Of a stretch of 29,774 bases of DNA, positions 23,300-29,774 are shown piece by piece (within the stretch, counting starts at the first letter, position 1; every line of letters begins with the position of its first letter). The stretch is from DATMXT01 sp035560415. GTDB taxonomy: Bacteria; Bacillota; Clostridia; Oscillospirales; Feifaniaceae. The stretch lies in the NCBI GenBank assembly GCA_035560415.1, contig DATMZG010000054.1, forward strand, positions 1-29,774, read 5' to 3'. A model generated the notes under the pieces. The model was not told where the DNA came from and made no database searches. It worked only from the letters and a program-made list of their open reading frames with translations. Both the position numbers and the translations under genes were made by a program.

Positions 23300-24634
23300 A
23301 TGTTTTCTAAAATTTTAATTGCCAACAGGGGCGAAATCGCCGTTCGCATCATACGGGCCTGCAAGGAGATGGGCACTGCCGCCGTCGGCGTCTTTTCCAA
23401 AGCCGACAAAGAGGCGCTGCACGTCAGCCTTGCCGACGAGAGCTACTGCATCGGCGACGCGAGAGCCGCCGACAGCTATCTCAATATGAACGCCATCATC
23501 GCCGTGGCCCTTGCGACAAAGGCGCAGGCCATCCATCCGGGGTACGGATTTCTGTCCGAAAGCGCCGCTTTCGCGAAGCTCTGCGAAGACAGCGGCATCG
23601 TCTTCATCGGCCCCTCCTCCGACGTCATCGCCAAAATGGGCGACAAGGACATGGCGCGCAAAACCATGCGGGCGGCGGGGGTACCGGTCATCCCCGGATG
23701 CGACGTCGTGGAGAACCTTGACGCCGCCCAATGTGAAGCCGAAAAAATCGGCTTTCCGCTGCTCATCAAAGCCCGCAGCGGCGGCGGCGGGCGGGGCATT
23801 CGCCTCGTCCAGACGCCCGGGGAGTTCGTGAAACACTTCCAAACGGCCACGGCCGAGGCGCTGAGCGCCTTTGGGGACGGGGCTGTCTATCTGGAAAAGT
23901 ACTTACACCCGGTCAAACACATTGAAATGCAGGTTTTGGCCGACCGCCACGGCAGCGCGGTCTGTCTCGGGGAGCGGGACTGCTCGGTGCAGCGGAGAAA
24001 GCGCAAGTTAATTGAGGAGACCCCGGCCGTGACCCTGACAGACAAAACCCGCAAAGCCATGGCCGAGGTCGCCGTGCGGGCCTGCAAGGCCGTGGGCTAC
24101 AAGGGCGCCGGCACCATTGAGTTTCTCTGTGACGAGACCGGCAGCTTTTACTTCATGGAGATGAACACCCGCCTGCAGGTGGAACACCCCGTCACCGAGA
24201 TGGTGACCGGCGTCGACCTTGTCAAATGGCAAATCCGCATTGCGGCGGGCGCTCCCCTCCCCTTTTGCAAAGGGGGAATCGTCCCGGAGGGGCACTCCAT
24301 CGAATGCCGCATCAACGCCGAAAACCCGGCGCAAAACTTTGCGCCGTCCTGTGGGACGATTCGGATGCTGCATGTGCCGGGCGGCCCCTGGGTGCGGTTT
24401 GACACGGCGGTCTACCAGGGGTATTCCATCCCCCCCTACTACGACTCCCTGCTCGGGAAGCTCATCGTCTATGCCAAGACGAGAGACGAGGCCATCCGTA
24501 AAATGAAGGCGGCGCTCTGCGAGCTCATCGTGGAGGGCGTGGCACACGACGCCGACTACGTGTCGGAAATCCTGTCGGCCGAGGCCTTTGAAACGGGGCG
24601 TTACACCACTGATCTCCTGGAGGGCGTCACATGA
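23300..24634 (+). CDS. accC: Biotin carboxylase subunit of acetyl-CoA carboxylase
   Basis: ATP-dependent carboxylation of BCCP-biotin. 444 residues. The N-terminal domain begins FSKILIANRGEIAVRIIRA; the ATP-grasp domain has ARSGGGGRGIR near 160 and MNTRLQVEHPVTE near 285; the C-terminal domain follows. ATG 23300 lies 3 nt after fabZ, the stop overlaps accD (ATGA). Confidence 0.97.
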   Translation: MFSKILIANRGEIAVRIIRACKEMGTAAVGVFSKADKEALHVSLADESYCIGDARAADSYLNMNAIIAVALATKAQAIHPGYGFLSESAAFAKLCEDSGIVFIGPSSDVIAKMGDKDMARKTMRAAGVPVIPGCDVVENLDAAQCEAEKIGFPLLIKARSGGGGRGIRLVQTPGEFVKHFQTATAEALSAFGDGAVYLEKYLHPVKHIEMQVLADRHGSAVCLGERDCSVQRRKRKLIEETPAVTLTDKTRKAMAEVAVRACKAVGYKGAGTIEFLCDETGSFYFMEMNTRLQVEHPVTEMVTGVDLVKWQIRIAAGAPLPFCKGGIVPEGHSIECRINAENPAQNFAPSCGTIRMLHVPGGPWVRFDTAVYQGYSIPPYYDSLLGKLIVYAKTRDEAIRKMKAALCELIVEGVAHDADYVSEILSAEAFETGRYTTDLLEGVT

Positions 24635-25485
24635 TCTTTAAAAAGCCCAAAAACCTTTTAGAGGGGCATCTGAAGCTCCAGAAGACGGTCGCCGCAAGCG
24701 CGACCGAGCTGTCGGTCGCCTGCCCCCGCTGCAAAAAAGTGCTGGGCAGCGGCGAGCTCGCGGAAAACCTGCACGTCTGCCCCTATTGCCGGCACCATTT
24801 CAGAATTAACGCCAGACAGCGGCTGAGCCTCATCTGCGACGAGGGCAGCATGGCCGAGGCCGATAAAGACGTCACCTCAGTCAACATCCTCTCCTTCCCG
24901 GAATACGACAAAAAGCTCAAAAGCGCGGCGCTCGAGAGCGCCGAAAAAGAGGGCGTCGTCTGCTGCACCTGCAAAATCGGGGGCTGCAAGGCCGCCGTCT
25001 TCGTCATGGAGCCCTATTTCATGATGGGCAGCATGGGCAGCGCCGTCGGCGAAAAGCTCACCCGCCTCTTTGAGCGGGCGGCGAAAGAACGCCTGCCGGT
25101 CGTCGGCTTTACGGTCTCGGGCGGCGCCCGGATGCAGGAGGGGGTCATTTCGCTCATGCAGATGGCCAAGGTCGCCGGCGCCGTCAAATACCACAGCGAC
25201 GCGGGGCTCCTATTTATCTGCGTCCTGACCGACCCCACGACGGGCGGAGTCACGGCCTCCTTTGCGATGGAGGGCGACGTCATTGTCGCGGAGCCGGGGG
25301 CTTTAATCGGCTTTGCCGGCCCCCGCGTCATTGAGCAGACTATTCGAAAGAAGCTGCCGGCCGGCTTTCAGACAGCCGAATTTCTGCTCGAAAAGGGCTT
25401 CCTCGACGACATCGTCGACCGCAAGCACCAAAAGGCCTATCTCGCAAGACTCTTAAAACTCCACGACAAGGGGGCCCGCCGATGA
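24631..25485 (+). CDS. accD: Acetyl-CoA carboxylase carboxyltransferase beta subunit
   Basis: Transfers carboxyl from biotin to acetyl-CoA together with AccA. 284 residues. The N-terminal zinc ribbon has Cys31, Cys34, Cys50 and Cys53 (CPRC and CPYC). The crotonase-like core contains GGARMQEGVISLMQMAK and TTGGVTASFAMEGDV. It overlaps accC and accA by 4 nt each, which helps keep the subunits in ratio. Confidence 0.97.
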   Translation: MIFKKPKNLLEGHLKLQKTVAASATELSVACPRCKKVLGSGELAENLHVCPYCRHHFRINARQRLSLICDEGSMAEADKDVTSVNILSFPEYDKKLKSAALESAEKEGVVCCTCKIGGCKAAVFVMEPYFMMGSMGSAVGEKLTRLFERAAKERLPVVGFTVSGGARMQEGVISLMQMAKVAGAVKYHSDAGLLFICVLTDPTTGGVTASFAMEGDVIVAEPGALIGFAGPRVIEQTIRKKLPAGFQTAEFLLEKGFLDDIVDRKHQKAYLARLLKLHDKGARR

Positions 25486-26252
25486 CCGCCTATGAGAAAG
25501 TGCAAAAAGCCCGGTCAAAAGGCCGCCTCACCTCGGCCGATTTCATCGGCGCCATCTTCACGGACTTCACCGAGATGCACGGTGACCGCCGGTTCGGCGA
25601 CGACAAGGCCATCATGGCCGGCGTCGCCCTGCTCTACGACATTCCGGTCACGGTCATTGGAATTGAAAAGGGCCGGGACGTCAAGGACAAGGCGCGGCGG
25701 AATTTCGGCAGCGCGCACCCTGAAGGATACCGCAAGGCGCTGCGGCAGATGAAGCTGGCCGAAAAATTCGGCCGGCCCGTCGTCTGCTTTGTCGACACCT
25801 CCGGCGCATACCCCGGAATTGAGGCCGAAGAGCGCGGGCAGGCGCAGGCCATCGCCGAGAACCTCTGCGAGATGATGACCCTCAAAACCCCCATCGTCTC
25901 AGTCATCGTCGGCGAGGGCGGCAGCGGCGGCGCCCTCGCCCTTTCGGTCGCCGACGAAATCTGGATGCTCGAAAACGCCGTTTTTTCAGTCATCTCGCCC
26001 GAGGGGTGCGCCAGCATCCTGTGGAAGGACGCCGGCAAGGTCAAAGAGGCCAGCGAATGCCTGAAGCTGACAGCCGTTGACCTGAAAAAGCTCGGCCTCA
26101 TCGAAAAGGTCATCCCCGAAAACAAGGCCCTGTTCAAGGCCCTCAAAAGCGATTTGCTCACGGTGCTCGAGCGGAACCTGGCGCTCGGCACGGATGAGCT
26201 CATGGACAATCGCTACCGCCGCTACAGAAGGATTGGTGTGTACAATGGTTAA
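25482..26252 (+). CDS. accA: Acetyl-CoA carboxylase carboxyltransferase alpha subunit
   Basis: Partner of AccD in the carboxyltransferase. 256 residues; shorter than the proteobacterial form by lacking part of the N-terminal extension, as is usual in Firmicutes. Signature segments are FTEMHGDRRFGDDKAI, FVDTSGAYPGIEAEERGQ and GEGGSGGALAL. The ATGA overlap with accD and an 8-nt overlap with the next gene keep it in the same transcript. Confidence 0.97.
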   Translation: MTAYEKVQKARSKGRLTSADFIGAIFTDFTEMHGDRRFGDDKAIMAGVALLYDIPVTVIGIEKGRDVKDKARRNFGSAHPEGYRKALRQMKLAEKFGRPVVCFVDTSGAYPGIEAEERGQAQAIAENLCEMMTLKTPIVSVIVGEGGSGGALALSVADEIWMLENAVFSVISPEGCASILWKDAGKVKEASECLKLTAVDLKKLGLIEKVIPENKALFKALKSDLLTVLERNLALGTDELMDNRYRRYRRIGVYNG

Positions 26253-27063
26253 AATCATCACCGACTCATCTGCCTATATGACAAGGCGGGAGGCCGAAAC
26301 CTCCGGGGTTGCGGTGGTGCCCATCACCTACATCGCGGACGGCGCGCTCTTTTACGAGGGTTACTCGGACGAAAACGCGGACCTTGAAGCGCTGCTGAAG
26401 TCGGACAAGGACCTCACGACCTCACAGCCCAGCCCCGCCGCCTTTGAAAGCGTGTTCCAAAAGGAACTGGCAAAGGGAAACGAGGTGCTCTGCCTCACCC
26501 TCTCCTCGCGGCTGAGCGGCACATACAGCTCGGCCTGCATCGCGGCCGCGCAGCTTGACAGCGACCGCGTATTTGTCTTTGACAGCCTGTTTTCGGCCGG
26601 CGGGCTTTACCTGCTCGTGCAGGAGGCCGTCAGGCTGTCGGGCGAAGGCCGCTCGGCCGCCGACATCGTCCGGGAGCTCACGGGCCTGCGGGATAAAACA
26701 GACGTCGTCTTCACACTGGACGACATGACGCGGCTGCGCAAGAGCGGGCGCATCGGCTTTGTGCGCATGAACGTGGGCACCTATTTGAACATCATGCCCA
26801 TCCTGCGGTGCAAAGACGGGATGATCGTGGCGGACGGCGTTGTCCGCGGCAAAAACAACGCCGTAAAAAAGCTGGCTGACTACCTGCCGGCCGGCACTAA
26901 GGATATCGTCATCAACGATTTTGGCCCAAATCAGGTCTCAAATGAACTGTGCGCCGCGCTGTCAAAGCGGTTCCCAGACATTGACATCAAGCTCCGCCGC
27001 ATGGGGCCGGTGCTCGGCGCCCATCTGGGGCCGAGCGCGGTCGCGCTCTCGTATATCGCCTGA
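26245..27063 (+). CDS. DegV-family fatty-acid-binding protein (FakB-like)
   Basis: 272 residues of the DegV fold. The start VKIITDSSAY contains the conserved TDSS; TSQPSPAAF (about 68) and TLSSRLSGTYSSA (about 95) form the fatty-acid carboxyl-binding pocket. In Staphylococcus, FakB proteins present exogenous fatty acids to the kinase FakA. The ATG at 26245 overlaps the end of accA, so it is the last gene of the fab/acc operon. This links fatty-acid uptake to the synthesis operon. FakA is not in the window. The ligand is unknown. Confidence 0.9.
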   Translation: MVKIITDSSAYMTRREAETSGVAVVPITYIADGALFYEGYSDENADLEALLKSDKDLTTSQPSPAAFESVFQKELAKGNEVLCLTLSSRLSGTYSSACIAAAQLDSDRVFVFDSLFSAGGLYLLVQEAVRLSGEGRSAADIVRELTGLRDKTDVVFTLDDMTRLRKSGRIGFVRMNVGTYLNIMPILRCKDGMIVADGVVRGKNNAVKKLADYLPAGTKDIVINDFGPNQVSNELCAALSKRFPDIDIKLRRMGPVLGAHLGPSAVALSYIA

Positions 27064-27082
27064 CGCCGCGGTACCAGACATA

Positions 27083-27114
27083 AAACCCCCTTTGTCAAAC
27101 GACAAAGGGGGTTT
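27083..27114 (-). terminator. Terminator between the fab operon and hsp20
   Basis: A perfect 14-bp stem AAACCCCCTTTGTC (27083-27096) with GACAAAGGGGGTTT (27101-27114), loop AAAC. The T-tract is better on the minus strand (GGTTTTATG), fitting the end of hsp20; on the plus strand it is GTTTGCG. Probably works both ways. Confidence 0.85.
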
Positions 27115-27127
27115 GCGCATACGCCGC

Positions 27128-27580
27128 TTATTTAATTTTGACTTTACGGGTGTCGGTCCCGCCGTCATCGGTCTTTTTGGGGCAGCGCACTGTCAGAATG
27201 CCGCTCGCCATCTCGGCCGTGACCTCATTTTCCAAAATGTTCTCTAAAGTAAAACTGCGCCTGAAAGCGCCGGCGCGGCGCTCCCTTTGAATATAATTGC
27301 CTTCGTCGTCCTTCTGCTCCGTGTTTTCGTCATAGTGGGCAGAGATGGTCAGCGTGTCGTCGTCGGCGTTGATGTCGATATCGTCCTTCTCAAGGCCGGG
27401 CATTTCGGCCTCAATGATATAGGCGTCCTCCGTATCCAGCACGTCGACCCGAAAGCCGCTGAAACGATTTTCACCCCATGTGCGCTCGTCAAATTTATCT
27501 ATATCCGGAAGAGGTCCGCTGAAGTAACTCTCCACATCGCCGCTGCTCAAAAAGCCGAGTTCGTTTGAGTCTTGATTCAT
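27128..27580 (-). CDS. Small heat-shock protein, Hsp20 / alpha-crystallin family
   Basis: ATP-independent holdase chaperone that binds unfolding proteins. 150 residues. The alpha-crystallin domain spans about 40-140 with VDVLDTEDAYIIEAEMPGL and the signature AEMASGILTVRCPK. The N-terminal arm is short and acidic; the C-terminal IxI-type tail reads VKIK. The ATG at 27580 has GGAGGTG upstream. An 11-bp inverted repeat covers the start codon and places the ribosome-binding site in its loop, a thermometer-like layout. No clear sigma-A promoter or CIRCE element was found. Divergent from a small ORF at 27717. Confidence 0.94.
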   Translation of the reverse strand: MNQDSNELGFLSSGDVESYFSGPLPDIDKFDERTWGENRFSGFRVDVLDTEDAYIIEAEMPGLEKDDIDINADDDTLTISAHYDENTEQKDDEGNYIQRERRAGAFRRSFTLENILENEVTAEMASGILTVRCPKKTDDGGTDTRKVKIK

Positions 27581-27618
27581 AAAATAGCACCTCCGTTGAT
27601 GTTTTCACTATTTTATGA
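27577..27618 (-). promoter_or_regulatory. Candidate RNA thermometer over the hsp20 start
   Basis: On the minus strand TCATAAAATAG (27618-27608) pairs perfectly with CTATTTTATGA (27587-27577) across a 20-nt loop. The loop holds GGAGG and the 3' arm holds the AUG start. Nine of the 11 pairs are A-U, so it should melt with heat. Regulation of a heat-shock gene this way is known for other thermometers; the role here is inferred from structure. Confidence 0.55.
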
Positions 27619-27670
27619 GGGAAAAAGTCGCTTATGCACCGCCGGTTTTTGGGGGATATTGCACCTCCCC

Positions 27671-27720
27671 GCATAAAAAAATATCGTCTGCACACACTTT
27701 TATTTGAGGTGATTTTATGC
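27671..27720 (+). promoter_or_regulatory. Inverted repeat over the start of the small ORF at 27717
   Basis: GCATAAAA (27671-27678) pairs with TTTTATGC (27713-27720), and AAATA (27679-27683) with TATTT (27701-27705). The AUG lies in the stem and the GAGGTG ribosome-binding site in the intervening bulge. It resembles the divergent hsp20 arrangement but is shorter and could be chance. Confidence 0.4.
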
Positions 27721-27869
27721 CAAAAGACAGTCAGATCGACCCCAAAGAAGTGCGCAAGCAAAAGTCCGAGGGCGGGCCAACACTCGCCGAAAGCGCACCT
27801 GACGGCGAGGGCCGCAACAACAAAAAGCAGTCCGGAAGCCGCCACAAGCCCGGAGATGATAGGAAATAG
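27717..27869 (+). CDS. Small hydrophilic protein, 50 aa
   Basis: ATG at 27717 with TTGAGGTG upstream, stop TAG at 27867-27869. The product is strongly hydrophilic and rich in Lys, Gly, Ser and Asp (begins MPKDSQIDPKEVRKQ, ends RHKPGDDRK), with no hydrophobic core, so probably disordered. I recognise no family. It diverges from hsp20 and shares its intergenic region. A good ribosome-binding site and a terminator shortly after support a gene; it is too short to be certain. Confidence 0.6.
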   Translation: MPKDSQIDPKEVRKQKSEGGPTLAESAPDGEGRNNKKQSGSRHKPGDDRK

Positions 27870-27913
27870 CCACTTTTTGCAAGGTTACAATGTCTCTTGC
27901 TGCGTATCAACAT

Positions 27914-27943
27914 AAACCCTATAGCCTTGCGGCTACAGGGTTT
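27914..27943 (+). terminator. Probable terminator after the small ORF
   Basis: AAACCCTATAGCC (27914-27926) pairs with GGCTACAGGGTTT (27931-27943), loop TTGC, one A-C mismatch. The T-run is short (TTT then AATATTG). It lies 45 nt after the small ORF. Confidence 0.65.
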
Positions 27944-28228
27944 AATATTGTCTGCACGATTTTCCGGTGACTCCCAATTCCCATGGTATCAGCAAAGATG
28001 TCCTCAATGGTTTGCAAGGAAGTATTGGCAGAAATATCCTATTTTTGCTTGTTTGTGTGAATAAATTAAACTATAATGTCGATATCAACCCTTACTTATA
28101 AACACAGCACAATATTATGATAAGCATGGAGTGCGGCAGATATTTGAAAGGCCACCGACGTACGAAAGATATTATAAACAAGTGAACTAACCGCTCAGAG
28201 CGGAATTTATAGAAAAGAGGTACTTATT
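27944..28228. other. AT-rich intergenic segment
   Basis: Here base composition falls sharply from the GC-rich pattern of the preceding 27 kb. It holds a promoter (28049-28077) and a small hairpin CCGCT/AGCGG (about 28190-28202) before the next gene. A short minus-strand open stretch at 27919-28038 has protein-like composition (see findings). No intact gene is seen. Confidence 0.6.
28049..28077 (+). promoter_or_regulatory. Probable promoter of the DUF4177 gene
   Basis: TTGTTT (28049-28054), a 17-nt spacer, then TATAAT (28072-28077). The -10 is perfect, the -35 weak. The leader would be about 145 nt. Confidence 0.6.
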
Positions 28229-28495
28229 ATGGGGATCATGGACAAAGTTAAACAAGAAGCATCTTATTCCGTTGCCGCCACTGACGGCAATCCGACGTAT
28301 GTTGTGTTGCAGGTGACGCTGAAAGAAAAATTTATCGGAACCGGCTCCGGAAACCTCACCGAACTGGAAAACGCGATTAACAAACAGGCGGCGAAGGGGT
28401 ATCGGCTACACACAATTTCTACCGCCTCTGCGCACAGTTCCGGCCTCGGCGGTGGAGACCGTATTCAGGCCACTTTAGTATTCGAAAAGATCTAA
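28229..28495 (+). CDS. DUF4177-like small protein
   Basis: 88 residues. The pattern YVVLQVTL, then ELENAINKQAAKGYRLHTIS, then a C-terminal ATLVFEKI strand fits the DUF4177 domain, whose function is unknown. ATG 28229 follows AAGAGG. It is in the AT-richer accessory segment. Directly after its TAA stop the same frame stays open to 28666, so a stop codon may separate two parts of what was once longer, or the frames match by chance. Confidence 0.72.
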   Translation: MGIMDKVKQEASYSVAATDGNPTYVVLQVTLKEKFIGTGSGNLTELENAINKQAAKGYRLHTISTASAHSSGLGGGDRIQATLVFEKI

Positions 28496-28537
28496 TACGG
28501 AGAAAGGAGAGAGAGCCCGGTAGACGAGAGTCTCTTA

Positions 28538-28666
28538 ATGGTCGACATCGCCTTGCCGGCAAGTGTGTTCGATGGTGAGGACATGAGCAGTTTTGGCTTC
28601 GAGGCCTATAAGAGTGAAAATGGCTTTAAGGCGGCTACATTAAGAACGTGGGCCCAGGTGATGTGA
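28538..28666 (+). pseudogene. Short gene fragment, probably decayed
   Basis: A 42-codon open stretch translates to a protein-like sequence with LPASVFDGEDMSSFGFEAY and ENGFKAATL. This recalls an N-terminal piece of hypothetical clostridial lipoproteins, from memory only. It lacks a Shine-Dalgarno at normal distance and ends early. The frame +1 at 28630-28674 continues with YIKNVGPGDVIST, also protein-like, so a frameshift or deletion junction is possible. It is in frame with the upstream DUF4177 gene. Confidence 0.4.
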
Positions 28667-28723
28667 TATCTACTTAGATTTATCCAGACGACTTGCAATC
28701 ATAATTTAATTAGGAGGTACAAA

Positions 28724-29272
28724 ATGAAAACCAAAATCGTGGCATTTCTGGCACTAATCCTTATATTCGCTCTTTCTATGGGCACATGGGCAACTCAGGG
28801 CGCTAAGTCGGCCGAGCTTTGGTACAAGGATATCAAAATTACCCTGAACGGCACGGAAATTATCCCGAAGGATGCGAACGGAAATATTGTCGAGCCGTTC
28901 ATCATCGACGGCACCACCTACTTGCCGGTCAAGGCGATTGCGACTGCTATGGGCCTTGATGTGGTGTGGGACGGCGCCACAAATACCGTGGCTCTTACCA
29001 GCAACAAAGTCCTTGTCGCTCCGTTCACGCTTAGTGCGGGTCAGTATGTCGTCGGTGAGGACATTGCTCCCGGAAAGTATGATTGCACTGCCGTAGCAGG
29101 TTATGGAAACTTTCAAGGCGAAGTAGAATCATTAGGAATTATGGGTCTAAATGTAATACTCAGCACAGATGAGAATGATTACTATAGTAAAACCTATGAC
29201 AATCTCCGGCTTATCGCCGGGGATACAATTACCATTAACTCTGGTCTTAAGGTTGAATTCATAGCCGAATAA
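28724..29272 (+). CDS. Secreted single stalk-domain protein
   Basis: 182 residues. A signal peptide (KIVAFLALILIFALSMGTWA) leads to one stalk domain with EPFIIDGTTYLPVKAIATAM and NTVAL, homologous to the double domain at 9377-10420. The C-terminal part (from about residue 105) has AGQYVVGEDIAPGKYDCTA and a closing LIAGDTITINSGLKVEFI strand, a beta-rich domain often found in Firmicute surface proteins. ATG 28724 follows TAGGAGG. Codon use is AT-richer than in the 9377 gene, so the two are not a recent copy of each other. The ligand and role are unknown. Confidence 0.82.
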   Translation: MKTKIVAFLALILIFALSMGTWATQGAKSAELWYKDIKITLNGTEIIPKDANGNIVEPFIIDGTTYLPVKAIATAMGLDVVWDGATNTVALTSNKVLVAPFTLSAGQYVVGEDIAPGKYDCTAVAGYGNFQGEVESLGIMGLNVILSTDENDYYSKTYDNLRLIAGDTITINSGLKVEFIAE

Positions 29273-29370
29273 AAAAGACCGCACTGGCGCTACCAACATC
29301 AGGGCGGTTACGTTCCATGTCTCCAGTCACTACACAAGGCACTCATATGTTCTTCAATTATAGCATATAG

Positions 29371-29745
29371 AAGACAACGGATGTAAGAGAGGCTTTATAC
29401 TGTGGCAACGATAGAGACGGACCGATGGACATAAAGTCGCCGTATCGTGCGGTCACGATACCATTGGAAAGCAAATCCGAAAATAATGAGTTGGATACCA
29501 CTGGCCTTGTGGTGCTACTGAAATATTAACATTGGCAGGACGTCCAGCGGATTGCATTAAATGACTCTTATCGAGGCCTCATAGGCGATGACCAAGTATT
29601 TACCTTTGCCAGCCTTATGATCGCCGACGAAGTACCGATTGTCGAGGTGTTCAGCCAGCTCGGCCATGCGCGGACAAGCACTGCCGCAAACATCTACGGA
29701 CATGTGATTGGCCTTTGCTCTTGCCAAAGCGCTTGTTACTTTTAG
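29371..29745 (+). pseudogene. Decayed tyrosine recombinase (integrase), C-terminal remnant
   Basis: One frame reads SPYRAVTIPLES (29440-29475), the beta strand of the catalytic domain, then a TAA at 29527-29529. It then continues DVQRIALNDSYRGLIGDDQVF and FASLMIADEVPIVEVFSQLG, followed by GHARTSTAANIYGHVI. The GHA...NIY block holds the second catalytic His and the nucleophile Tyr. The RHxxR block that should precede FASL is missing, and no start is seen. With the stop codon and the deletion it cannot be active. It marks an old integration event in this AT-richer segment; no attachment site is visible. Bases 29273-29370 hold only a poor hairpin and nothing else I can name. Confidence 0.8.
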
Positions 29746-29774
29746 GCGGTTTGATGACGTCGTTTCACCCCCCC

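Noticed and set aside
27577..27618. CIRCE or HrcA-type operator for hsp20
   Set aside because: The arms do not match TTAGCACTC-N9-GAGTGCTAA; the repeat is A-U-rich with a 20-nt spacer.
29279..29310. Terminator after the second stalk-domain gene
   Set aside because: ACCGC/GCGGT with a loose CTG/CAG extension and a mismatch, and no T-run. At best a decayed terminator.

Overview
The window is bacterial chromosome from a GC-rich Firmicute. It is most likely a clostridial lineage of the Oscillospirales type. The order infB-rbfA-nrnA-truB-ribF-rpsO and the order fabT-fabH-acpP-fabK-fabD-fabG-fabF-accB-fabZ-accC-accD-accA are both Firmicute signatures. Strong Shine-Dalgarno sites, sigma-A promoters with 16-17 bp spacers, a MecA-like adaptor and secreted 'stalk-domain' proteins fit as well. 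Genus and species cannot be set from the sequence alone.

Layout. 1-7392 (+): translation and RNA genes. These are 5'-truncated infB, rbfA, nrnA, truB, an inserted GNAT acetyltransferase and ribF, then an enoyl-CoA hydratase behind a structured leader, then rpsO with its own promoter and structured leader. 7457-9269: a short MecA-like gene (-) diverges from a membrane-anchored putative glycoside hydrolase (+); a 53-codon gene (-) follows. 9377-12653 (+): a secreted protein with two nearly identical stalk domains, argH and an Asp/Glu racemase. 12721-13491 (-): a second crotonase. 13618-16072 (+): promoter, TPP riboswitch, terminator and the thiamin salvage operon tenA-thiM-thiD. 16020-16595 (-): a VanZ-like membrane protein whose 3' end overlaps thiD. 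16872-27063 (+): one compact type II fatty-acid synthesis operon, headed by a MarR regulator with a palindromic operator on its promoter and closed by a DegV/FakB-like fatty-acid-binding protein. 27128-27869: hsp20 (-) diverging from a 50-codon gene (+); both start codons lie in AU-rich inverted repeats. 27870-29774: an AT-richer, gene-poor accessory segment with a DUF4177 protein, a gene fragment, a second stalk-domain protein and a decayed tyrosine recombinase.

How the genes work together. The first block serves translation initiation, 30S maturation, tRNA modification, RNA turnover and flavin cofactors. The thi operon salvages pyrimidine and thiazole for thiamin under TPP control; ThiE is not present here. 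The fab/acc operon covers acetyl-CoA carboxylation, malonyl transfer, condensation, reduction, dehydration and enoyl reduction, with DegV linking it to exogenous fatty acids.

The observations I rate highest are RNA-level. First, an 11-bp AU-rich hairpin holds the hsp20 start codon in its stem and the ribosome-binding site in its loop, a candidate RNA thermometer. Second, a 49-nt three-way-junction leader precedes an enoyl-CoA hydratase. Third, the rpsO leader can fold two exclusive ways. None of these was tested computationally.
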